From: Clostridia bacterium
GTDB lineage: Bacteria; Bacillota; Clostridia; Acetivibrionales; DSM-2933
Assembly: GCA_026416815.1 (NCBI GenBank)
Contig: JAOAEJ010000095.1
Span: forward strand, 62,001 to 126,000
Direction: 5' to 3'
Length of the DNA: 64,000 bases
Below the pieces are notes generated by a model, which made no database searches, was not told where the DNA came from, and was given only the letters and a program-made list of their open reading frames with translations. The translations under genes were made by a program, and so were the position numbers. Shown here piece by piece: positions 13,773 through 22,500 of this stretch (its first letter is position 1; every line of letters begins with the position of its first letter).

Positions 13773-15005
13773 CTACTCAGACGAACCCTTCCTTCTGAGT
13801 ATGGTTAATACTTCTACATCCTGGTCCATCGGCATATATACTGTCATTTGAGGATGAGGTGCAACTTCTATATCCTCACCATATGCATTTTTCATGCTTT
13901 GTATCCTTTGCACATAAAATTTTCCTTTAGGCCTTACTACCTCTACCTCATCGCCTAAAACCATTTTGTTTCTTTGTTCTACAGTAGCTATTTTGCTTTC
14001 CTTGTCATAATCCATGACCACTCCCACAAAATCATATCCTCTTATATAAGAACTTGTATGGTAAATTTGTCCTTCACCGACAGGTTTATCAAAGGAAAAG
14101 CCCGTTGTATACTCTCTGTGACTGGCTTTGGAAGCTTCCTCAAGCCATTCGGGATTAAACCTGTATTCCGCAGGATTTTCATAATAGGCGTTGAGGGCTT
14201 CACGATAAGCCTTCACCACCGTAGCAACATAAAAGGAACTCTTCATACGCCCTTCTATTTTCAAACTTGTCACACCCGATTCTACAATCTGTGGAATATA
14301 TTCTATCAAACAAAGGTCCTTTGAGTTGTATATATACGTTCCTCTTTCATTTTCATAAACAGGCATATACTCTCCCGGCCTCTTTTCCTCCACAAGATGG
14401 TACTTCCAACGGCATGGATGAGCGCACGCCCCTCTGTTCGAATCTCTTCCGGCCATGTAATTGCTGAGCAGACACCTTCCCGAATAGGAAATACACATAG
14501 CACCATGTACAAACATCTCCAGTTCCATGCCTTCAGGGACTTTTTGCCTTACCTCTTTCAGTTCTTCAAAGGAAAGCTCCCTTGCCATAACCACTCTCTT
14601 TACCCCATGCTCATACCAGAACTTCACGCTTCTCCAGTTTGTATTATTAGCCTGCGTACTCAAATGGATTTCCATGTCAGGAGCAACTTCTTTTACAACG
14701 GAGTACACACCTGGGTCTGACAGGATAATGGCGTCTACCTCCATTTCCTTCAATTCCTTTACATAATCAGTCATGTCGGTTAAATCATCATTGTGGGGAA
14801 TTATATTCATTGTTATATAGACTTTTTTACCTCTGGAGTGAGCGAACTTGATACCCTCTCTCATATCATCAGCATTAAAATTATCTGCTGATGCTCTCAA
14901 TCCGTATTCTTCACCACCCATATACACTGCGTCTGCACCGTAGGTAATCGCCATCTTTAACTTCTCTAAGTTACCGGCAGGTGCAAGTAATTCAACCTTT
15001 TTCAT
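13773..15005 (-). CDS. trhP: U32 family protein, tRNA uridine 5-hydroxylation (TrhP/YrrO type)
   Basis: This 410-residue protein is annotated in databases as peptidase U32 but members of this branch (TrhP, YrrN/YrrO) act in prephenate-dependent hydroxylation of wobble uridine 34 in tRNA. It starts MKKVELLAPAGNLEKLKMAI and carries the family block EMFVHGAMCISYSGRCLLSN, with Cys residues of the iron-sulfur type also in RGACAHPCRW. GDEVEVVRPKG marks the C-terminal beta-barrel. It follows trmR by 47 bases, and trmR follows mltG, the Bacillus yrrL-yrrM-yrrN/O order with one U32 gene instead of two. AAGGAGATGTACAC precedes the ATG. Confidence 0.87.
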   Translation of the reverse strand: MKKVELLAPAGNLEKLKMAITYGADAVYMGGEEYGLRASADNFNADDMREGIKFAHSRGKKVYITMNIIPHNDDLTDMTDYVKELKEMEVDAIILSDPGVYSVVKEVAPDMEIHLSTQANNTNWRSVKFWYEHGVKRVVMARELSFEELKEVRQKVPEGMELEMFVHGAMCISYSGRCLLSNYMAGRDSNRGACAHPCRWKYHLVEEKRPGEYMPVYENERGTYIYNSKDLCLIEYIPQIVESGVTSLKIEGRMKSSFYVATVVKAYREALNAYYENPAEYRFNPEWLEEASKASHREYTTGFSFDKPVGEGQIYHTSSYIRGYDFVGVVMDYDKESKIATVEQRNKMVLGDEVEVVRPKGKFYVQRIQSMKNAYGEDIEVAPHPQMTVYMPMDQDVEVLTILRRKGSSE

Positions 15006-15051
15006 GTGTACATCTCCTTAAATCCGCTCTTATCTTTTACTTATAGATAGT

Positions 15052-15690
15052 TTATTTCTTATAACTGATAGCTACTCCGTCACCAATAGGCACTATACTT
15101 GTTTCCAACTCATCACTTTTACAAATGGTATCTAAATAGTCCCTCATTCTTTTCACTATAGTTTTCTTACGCCTTACAACAAGTTCATCGTTAGCTACCA
15201 TTCCTTTATAAAGGATATTATCGGAAATCAAAACTCCACCTTTACTCAACATTCTTAGGCATTCAGGAAGAAATTCCGGGTATTGGCCCTTTGCAGCGTC
15301 AAGAAACACCATATCATACTTTTTATCCAGACAACGCAATACTTCAAGTGCATCGCCTTCAATCACATTGATTACGCTTTCTTTTCCTGCTCGTTTAATG
15401 TTTTCTTTAGCCCGCTCTATCATAAGTTCATATCTGTCTATTGTGTCAATGATACCGTCAGGCTGCAAAACTGTAGTTAATAATATCGATGAATAACCTA
15501 TAGCTGTTCCCACTTCCAATATCCTTTTGGGTCTTATTATGTTCCCCAAAACAACCAGCAATTTTGCAACTTCCGGTTGAACTATGGGTACATGATTTGA
15601 CTTTGCAAATTCCTCCAGTTCAGCCAGTAAACTTCCGTTCCCCGTTATTGTATTTCTAATATACTCATTTATATAATCATAACAAATCAT
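15052..15690 (-). CDS. trmR: tRNA 5-hydroxyuridine O-methyltransferase (TrmR/YrrM)
   Basis: This 212-residue SAM-dependent O-methyltransferase has the class I fold motifs: ILEVGTAIGYSS (SAM glycine loop, residues about 57-68), DTIDRYELMIERAKENI (acidic motif II), VIEGDALEVL, and the metal-site segment YDMVFLDAAKGQYPEFL. In Bacillus YrrM (TrmR) methylates 5-hydroxyuridine at tRNA position 34 to 5-methoxyuridine. The neighbouring U32 gene supplies the hydroxyl group in the same pathway, which supports the specific call over a generic catechol-type methyltransferase. A site AATGGAG lies upstream of the ATG. Confidence 0.85.
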   Translation of the reverse strand: MICYDYINEYIRNTITGNGSLLAELEEFAKSNHVPIVQPEVAKLLVVLGNIIRPKRILEVGTAIGYSSILLTTVLQPDGIIDTIDRYELMIERAKENIKRAGKESVINVIEGDALEVLRCLDKKYDMVFLDAAKGQYPEFLPECLRMLSKGGVLISDNILYKGMVANDELVVRRKKTIVKRMRDYLDTICKSDELETSIVPIGDGVAISYKK

Positions 15691-15710
15691 TCATTCTATT
15701 CTCCATTCTC

Positions 15711-15745
15711 ATAAAAATTGTGAGGCTCTTTGAGCCCCACAATTT
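15711..15745 (-). terminator. Hairpin between mltG and trmR
   Basis: On the minus strand AAATTGTGGGGCTC pairs with GAGCCTCACAATTT around AAA, followed by TTATG; together with the stem this gives a run of five T. It overlaps the mltG stop codon. It probably attenuates transcription into trmR. Confidence 0.7.
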
Positions 15746-17009
15746 AATTTAACAGTCCGTATTTTTTCATAGCCTTTAAGTGGTCGTTATAACTCTTTGT
15801 AAATTCGGTAGACCCGTCACCACGGGCAACAAAATACCAGTACTCAGTCTCGTCGGGGTTAAGAGCAGCGTCTATGGAATCAAGCCCAGGAGAGCAAATC
15901 GGCCCCGGAGGCAGCCCAGCATACTTATAAGTGTTATAACGGTCATCTATCTCAGTATCCTTAATAGATATTTTTGGCTTTGTAGTACCTTCATTATTCA
16001 GAAAGATATACTGTAGTGTGGCACACGACTGAAGTTTTTTTAGGCTTGAATTTTTACTTTTCAGCCTTTTGTGGAAAATACCCGATATTATCCTTCTGTC
16101 TTCAGGGTCACCCGATTCCTTCTCTATGATTGAGGCAAGAGTAATAACCTCATCTATAGACATTCCCAAGTCCTCTGCTCTCTTATAATAAAAATCCTTA
16201 AATTTTGTATCAAAGTTGTCCAACATTGTTTTAATAATTTCCTTCTCATTACCTTGCATAGGAAACTCATAGGTATCGGGAAACAAATATCCTTCTAGCT
16301 TATTTTTTCTTTCAGGTATACCTTTCAAAAACTTATAATCGGACTTATCACTTTTTACAATCCTATCAAACTCCTCACGGTTTACTAAGTTCTTCTTTAC
16401 CAGCAAATCAACCGTTTGTTTGTAGGTCAATCCTTCTTGGATAGTAATTTTGACACTTTCAGGTTTACCTGATAGTATGCGCATTATACTATCGTAGTTT
16501 AAATTATTACTTACCGTATGGGTACCCGCTTGATATGTATTATCATAGCCATTTATTTTGGATAATATCTTGAAAATGAAAGGATGTTTGATTACGCCTT
16601 TTTCTTCTAGGATCTCGGCAATCTGAACTGTATTTGAATTGTACGGAATGTCGACTATAATAGCTTCTTGCTTATCAATGTTGATTGTTACTTCCTTATC
16701 CTTATTATTCTGGCTATCTACAACCTGCCTATAGGAAAAGAAACTGCCCACAAGCATAATAAATAGAAAAACACCTAAAATGGCAATCCATGAAACCGCT
16801 TTTTTACTTAATGCTAAAAATAGTATAAAAAATCCTGCAACAGCCGACATACTTCCTACAAGTAATTTCCCTATATCAGCGAGCGACCAGTCCCATCCAT
16901 AACCTTTTAGCGTTGAGCTAAGCACATCAATAATAACAGGGGCGGCGATTATTATACCCAAAAAAGTCAGCCCAAATCCCATTATGGCTACAGTACCTTT
17001 TCTACCCAT
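15744..17009 (-). CDS. mltG: Endolytic murein transglycosylase MltG (YceG-like)
   Basis: This 421-residue protein cleaves nascent glycan strands at the membrane. Motifs of the YceG/MltG domain are present: LEGYLFPDTYEFP, the catalytic Glu in LASIIEKES, KLQSCATLQYI, and YNTYKYAGLPPGPI. A LysM-like segment precedes the catalytic domain (NTVQIAEILEEKGVI). The N-terminal part is unusual: three hydrophobic segments (about 10-30, 45-66 and 70-92) instead of one anchor. The Asp usual in LQSDPT is Cys-Ala here. It is the first gene of the mltG-trmR-U32 cluster. Confidence 0.9.
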   Translation of the reverse strand: MGRKGTVAIMGFGLTFLGIIIAAPVIIDVLSSTLKGYGWDWSLADIGKLLVGSMSAVAGFFILFLALSKKAVSWIAILGVFLFIMLVGSFFSYRQVVDSQNNKDKEVTINIDKQEAIIVDIPYNSNTVQIAEILEEKGVIKHPFIFKILSKINGYDNTYQAGTHTVSNNLNYDSIMRILSGKPESVKITIQEGLTYKQTVDLLVKKNLVNREEFDRIVKSDKSDYKFLKGIPERKNKLEGYLFPDTYEFPMQGNEKEIIKTMLDNFDTKFKDFYYKRAEDLGMSIDEVITLASIIEKESGDPEDRRIISGIFHKRLKSKNSSLKKLQSCATLQYIFLNNEGTTKPKISIKDTEIDDRYNTYKYAGLPPGPICSPGLDSIDAALNPDETEYWYFVARGDGSTEFTKSYNDHLKAMKKYGLLN

Positions 17010-17065
17010 AAGCTGCCATCCTCTTTCCTAGATAATATATTTTAAGTGTGTGGAACTATTATTTC

Positions 17066-17094
17066 GCGCAGCTTCTTGTATAAAGAAGCTGCGC
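17066..17094. other. Strong hairpin between typA and mltG
   Basis: GCGCAGCTTCTT pairs perfectly with AAGAAGCTGCGC around five bases. Neither strand has a proper U tract, so it may stabilise the typA mRNA end or act as a weak terminator. Confidence 0.55.
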
Positions 17095-17163
17095 AGAAAC
17101 AATCATATATTTAGTTCAATTTTAAAGCCACAACACTTTATAATCCTCCGGCAATTCCTTATC

Positions 17164-18978
17164 TTATTTCTTAGATTTTGCCCTTTGGTTTGAATCCAAT
17201 ATCCTTTTTCTGATCCTTATGTTTTTAGGTGTAATCTCAACAAGCTCATCTTCTGCGATGAATTCCAGTGACTGCTCCAGACTCATTACTATAGCAGGAG
17301 TCAGTCTCAAAGCCTCATCAGAGCCCGAAGCTCTCATATTTGTAACGTGCTTTTTCTTACATACATTTACAACTATATCTTCAGTCCTTGAGTTTTCACC
17401 TACAACCATACCTTCATACACCTTTGTCCCAGGAGTGATGAAAAGGCTACCCCTCTCTTGTGCATTGTAAAGACCATAGGTTACTGCCTCGCCATCTTCC
17501 CACGCAATCATAGAACCTCTGGTACGTGTAGGAATATCACCTTTGTAAGGTTCAAAACCGTGGAAGATATGATTCATTATACCATTTCCTTTTGTATCAG
17601 TCAAAAATTCCGAGCGATAGCCAATCAATCCCCTTGCAGGAATTCTGAATTCCAACCTCATATATCCCTGATTTGCTGAATGCATATTAACCATCTCAGC
17701 TTTTCTTGTTCCCAGCTTCTCCATTACCACACCCATGAAATCCTCAGGAACATCTATTGTGAGGTATTCTATAGGCTCGAAAAGTGCGCCGTCTACTTCC
17801 TTATAGATTACTGTAGGCTTGGACACCTGGAACTCATACCCCTGCCTTCTCATGGTCTCTATAAGTATTGACAGGTGAAGCTCTCCTCTTCCCGACACCT
17901 TAAAAGAATCCGCGGAATCGGTTTCTTCAACCCTAAGACTTACATTAGTCTCAAGCTCCTTAAAAAGCCTGTCCCTCAAGTGCCTTGAAGTGACATAGGT
18001 TCCCTCACGACCTGCAAATGGACTGTTATTTACACTAAAGGTCATAGATATGGTAGGCTCATCAATTTCAACAAAAGGTAGCGGCTCTGGACTGTCAACA
18101 TCACAGATTGTCTCACCTATTGTAATATCCCCCACGCCGGCTACCGATACTATATCACCCAGCGCAGCCTCGGAAGCATCAGCTCTCCTTAAACCTTCAA
18201 AGGTATAGAGCTTACTTATCTTTATGTTTTGTACTGTTCCGTCAGTCCTGCATATCACAGCCTGCTGTCCGGATTTAATGCTGCCTCTTTCAATTCTTCC
18301 TATAGCTATTCTTCCAACATACTCGTCATAGTCAATACTTGAAACCAAAAGCTGCAGTGGCTTGTCCATATAGCCCGTAGGACTGGGCACCCTTTCTATT
18401 ATTGTTTCAAACAAAGGTTCAAGATTATTTTTTTCATCATCCAATTCTTTCAAGGCGTAGCCTTCTCTAGCTGAAGCGTACACTATAGGAAACTCAAGCT
18501 GTTCATCATCGGCACCCAATTCAATAAATAGCTCCAATACTTCATCTATAACTTCATGTGGTCTCGCCTCCGGCCTATCAATCTTATTAACTACTACAAT
18601 AGGCTTGAGATTAAGCTGCAATGCTTTCCTTAAAACGAACCTAGTCTGTGGCATTGCTCCTTCAAAGGCATCTACCAGCAGCAGAACTCCGTCTACCATT
18701 TTCAATACACGCTCTACCTCACCGCCGAAGTCAGCATGTCCTGGTGTATCAACAATGTTTATTTTTATGTCTTTATAGTTAACAGCAGTATTTTTAGCAA
18801 GTATTGTAATTCCTCTTTCCCTTTCCAGGTCGTTTGAGTCCATTACTCTTTCCTGTACCTGCTCGTTTTCTCTAAAAATACCGCTCTGTCTGAGCATCCC
18901 GTCAACAAGAGTAGTTTTACCGTGGTCTACGTGTGCTATTATTGCTATATTCCTTATATTTTCCCTTATTTGTTCCAC
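17164..18978 (-). CDS. typA: Ribosome-associated GTPase TypA/BipA
   Basis: This 604-residue translational GTPase has the G1 motif AHVDHGKTT, G2 RGITI, G3 DTPGHADF, G4 NKID and a G5-type YASAREG. They are followed by EF-G-like domains II, III and V and the family-specific C-terminal domain (GLYNAQERGSLFITPG). It assists 50S subunit assembly and growth under stress. The longest frame begins at an ATG at 19023, but GAAGGAGAATTTTT just before a GTG at 18978 makes this GTG the likely start, giving the usual length and N-terminus EQIRENIRNIAIIAHVDHGK. Confidence 0.96.
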   Translation of the reverse strand: MEQIRENIRNIAIIAHVDHGKTTLVDGMLRQSGIFRENEQVQERVMDSNDLERERGITILAKNTAVNYKDIKINIVDTPGHADFGGEVERVLKMVDGVLLLVDAFEGAMPQTRFVLRKALQLNLKPIVVVNKIDRPEARPHEVIDEVLELFIELGADDEQLEFPIVYASAREGYALKELDDEKNNLEPLFETIIERVPSPTGYMDKPLQLLVSSIDYDEYVGRIAIGRIERGSIKSGQQAVICRTDGTVQNIKISKLYTFEGLRRADASEAALGDIVSVAGVGDITIGETICDVDSPEPLPFVEIDEPTISMTFSVNNSPFAGREGTYVTSRHLRDRLFKELETNVSLRVEETDSADSFKVSGRGELHLSILIETMRRQGYEFQVSKPTVIYKEVDGALFEPIEYLTIDVPEDFMGVVMEKLGTRKAEMVNMHSANQGYMRLEFRIPARGLIGYRSEFLTDTKGNGIMNHIFHGFEPYKGDIPTRTRGSMIAWEDGEAVTYGLYNAQERGSLFITPGTKVYEGMVVGENSRTEDIVVNVCKKKHVTNMRASGSDEALRLTPAIVMSLEQSLEFIAEDELVEITPKNIRIRKRILDSNQRAKSKK

Positions 18979-19062
18979 AAAAATTCTCCTTCGTATACTT
19001 ATAAATAGTAATTTTTCTCGCATTATATATTATTATAGTATTAAAACTTACTACGAATACTA

Positions 19063-19091
19063 ATTCTAAATTATGGTCATGTTATTGTCAA
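19063..19091 (-). promoter_or_regulatory. typA promoter
   Basis: On the minus strand TTGACA (19086-19091) and TAGAAT (19063-19068) are exactly 17 bp apart, giving a leader of about 75 bases before the GTG start. Confidence 0.8.
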
Positions 19092-19540
19092 CATATAGAT
19101 AAAGACTACGACATAAGTTATTCCACAATACATGATATTGTATAAAATTCTACAAATATTACTGCTATATTTCTACCACAAATTCTCAAGATAGGGTTTG
19201 ACCCTTAAAGTCTCATATGATATATTATGTATAGTTATGGCGCATTAATTTGCAGCTGACACAATCCAAATTTTTATATTCGTAAAAAGTTCAGTTTCGT
19301 GTTTCAAGCATCCATTTTGCCATATGTTTTTTCATTATTTATGAAGCAATTTTTTAGAATCAACATTTTTAATTTATTCAACTTCCAATTTACTCTGTTT
19401 TGCATTCTGCCATTGAAATGAAACGAGCTTTTTTGCTTACTACACTCTTTCTAGAGAGTTATAAGATTTGTGGAAGCAATAACCTTGCTCCATAAGTTAA
19501 AACCTTTATCACTACATATGAAACAGCAGGAGGAAAATCA
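19092..19540. other. Divergent intergenic region with no gene seen
   Basis: This stretch between typA and the sensor kinase is AT-rich and holds no convincing open frame. A small hairpin (ACTCT-TTCT-AGAGAGT type, near 19442-19460) lies upstream of the kinase start. No clear sigma-A promoter for the kinase was identified. Confidence 0.5.
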
Positions 19541-22500
19541 GTGACTAATAAATCCATACTATTCGGACGTGTACCCCTAGCACTCCTTTTTATTTGTCTT
19601 TTTATATCATTTATATTATCTGGCTGTAGTACTACTGACACCCCTTCGCGCAAAACAAATCCTCAAGCAATAGATGGTGTCCTTGACCTGTCCCGATGGA
19701 ATTTTGAAACCGATGGGCCAGTGAAGCTGGACGGTGAATGGGAGCTTTACTGGGGACAGTTATTGACACCCGCTGATTTTTCGGGTATTAATCCACCTCA
19801 AGAAACGGGTTTTCTTACTGCTCCCAATAACTGGACAGGCTATATAATAGAAGATAAAAAACTTCCCGGTCAGGGATTCGCTACCCTGAGGCTTAAAGTT
19901 AAGTTAAACAACGCTGAAGCGCTTCATGCTTTAAAAGTTCAATATATGCAAACTGCATACAAGCTCTGGATTAATGGTAAATCGCTGTCCTCCAACGGTA
20001 TTGTAGGAAGAACGCGGGAAGAAATGAAACCACAGCTGCTGCCCAGAGTAACTGTATTTAATCCTTCAAGCAATACTATTGAACTCGTCCTTCAAATATC
20101 AAACTTTTTTGACAGAAACGGAGGTTTTGATAACTTCAGTTTTATTCTCGGCAATCAAAGTCAAATTCAAGAAAGAACTTCCCGTTCTCTGGCTTCAGAC
20201 CTGTTTATGTTTGGAAGTATATTTATTATGGGCATTTATCATTTAGTATTGTTCATGCTGCGAAAAAAAGACCGCTCAACCTTGTATTTCGGTACTTTTT
20301 GCTTTCTGATAGCTCTTAGAGTCATTTGTTCGGGAGAAATTTTCTTAATTTCACTTTTTCCGGATTTTAACTTTGAAATATTTTTAAAGATTTGTTACCT
20401 TACATTTTATTTTTGTCAACCTGTTTTTGCTATGTTTATTTATTCTTTATACCCCGATGAAATGTCTCATAATTTTGTAAGGGCTTCAAAACTTATAGCT
20501 TCAATTTTTATTGGTATTGTAGTTGTAACAAAGAGTTACTTCTTTGTTAACACACTTTTAATATATCAGTTATTTACCGTAGTATCTGTAGCTTATTTCC
20601 TTTATACACTGTTAAAAGCAGCCTTAAGAAAAAGAGAGGGTGCAAGAATAGTTATCGCAGGCTCTATGGCTGTTTTTTTGGCTACTGTAAATGATATACT
20701 GTATAACAATGCTGTAATCAACACAGGAACACTAACCCCAGCGGGTCTGTTTATATTTATATTTACCCAATCGGTAATTCTGTCCATAAGATTTTCCAGA
20801 GCCTTTAATACTGTTGAAGCCCTGTCTAACCGACTGTTGTCGTTGGACAAGCTTAAGGACGAGTTTTTAGCTAATACCTCTCATGAGCTTAGAACCCCTC
20901 TAAGCGGTATCATAGGTATTGCAGAATCTCTAATAGATGGAGCTGCAGGCCAGTTAAACAAGCTCCAAACTTCAAATCTATCAATGATAGTATCGAGTGG
21001 AAAGCGTCTTGCAAGCCTCGTTAATGATATACTGGACTTTTCCAAGCTCAAGAATAAAGACATAATATTGAACAAAAAGCCTGTAGATATCAGGCAGGTT
21101 ATGCAGGTTGTCCTGGCGCTTTCCAGTCCCCTCATTTCCGGGAAGCCCTTGGAATTTAAAAATCAAATTGACGATAATCTTCCTATGGTATATGCAGATG
21201 AAAACAGGCTGCAACAGATTTTTCATAACCTAGTGGGTAATGCAATTAAGTTTACTCATTCCGGCTACATAACTATACATGCTGCTAGAAAAGAAGATTT
21301 TCTTGAGATTACCGTTTCAGATACAGGTATAGGTATATCTAAAGACAAATTTGACGATATATTTAAATCCTTTGAACAAATCGATGGATCCGATTCCAGA
21401 GAATTTGGTGGTACAGGCCTGGGATTAAGTATAACAAAGACACTAATCGAGCTTCACGGCGGAACTATAAGTGTAAAGTCAGAGCTTTATAAGGGTACAA
21501 GCTTTATCTTCACTTTACCAGTTGCACAGGAAGATTCTTATACTTCCGAAGCTGCTAATTATAGTGCTTTAGCTGCTGTTCGAGAGGTATTGACTCCACA
21601 ATTGGTCGAGCCGATACTGTCGGAAGCTGCTAATACCAGATTTAAGATTTTGGTAGCCGATGATGAACTAATTAATCTTCAGGTGCTGGTTAACCTGCTG
21701 ACACTACAAAACTATTCGGTTTTTACAGTTTCCAACGGTGCTGATGCTTTAATAGAAGCTGAGTTGAATGATTTTGACCTTATTATACTTGATGTAATGA
21801 TGCCAAGGATGTCAGGATATGAAGTATGCCGTATACTTAGGGAAAAAAATTCGGTTTTTGATATGCCTATATTAATGTTAACGGCAAAAAACCAGCCCGA
21901 AAACATTATTGCAGCCTTTGAGGCGGGAGCCAACGACTATGTCTCTAAGCCATTCGATAAACACGAGCTTTTGTCCCGCGTAAAAACACTTATCGCCCTA
22001 AAGAAGTCCTTTAAAGAAGCTATTATTAATGCGCGACAGTTTGAGTCGGAAAAACAGCAGCGGCTTCTATCCGAAACGCTTCGCAACCTAAATAAGGACT
22101 TAACCTCTACCCTTGACTTGGAAGAGGTTTTTAAAAGGCTACTCAACAGCCTAAACCAAATTGTATCCTACGACTGCGCGCTAGGTATACTGAATAAGAA
22201 TAATAAATTTGAGTATATATACGCTACTGGCTATTCTTATTCCGGTGAAGCCTACCCTGCGTTTGATAATGTGGATAGTGATGAATTGATATGCAATATC
22301 GCAGCAACTAAAACACCATTAACTATAAGCGATGTTTCAACATTCCCTATCGCAGAAAACTCTGAATATATACCTGCAGGGATAAAGTCGTTACTTGGTT
22401 TGCCTATAATTTATCACAATACCGTCTACGGTATAATAATACTTATGAGCAGTAAAGCTTCTGCCTTCAGCACACAGGATGAAGGTATTGCTATTGCTTT

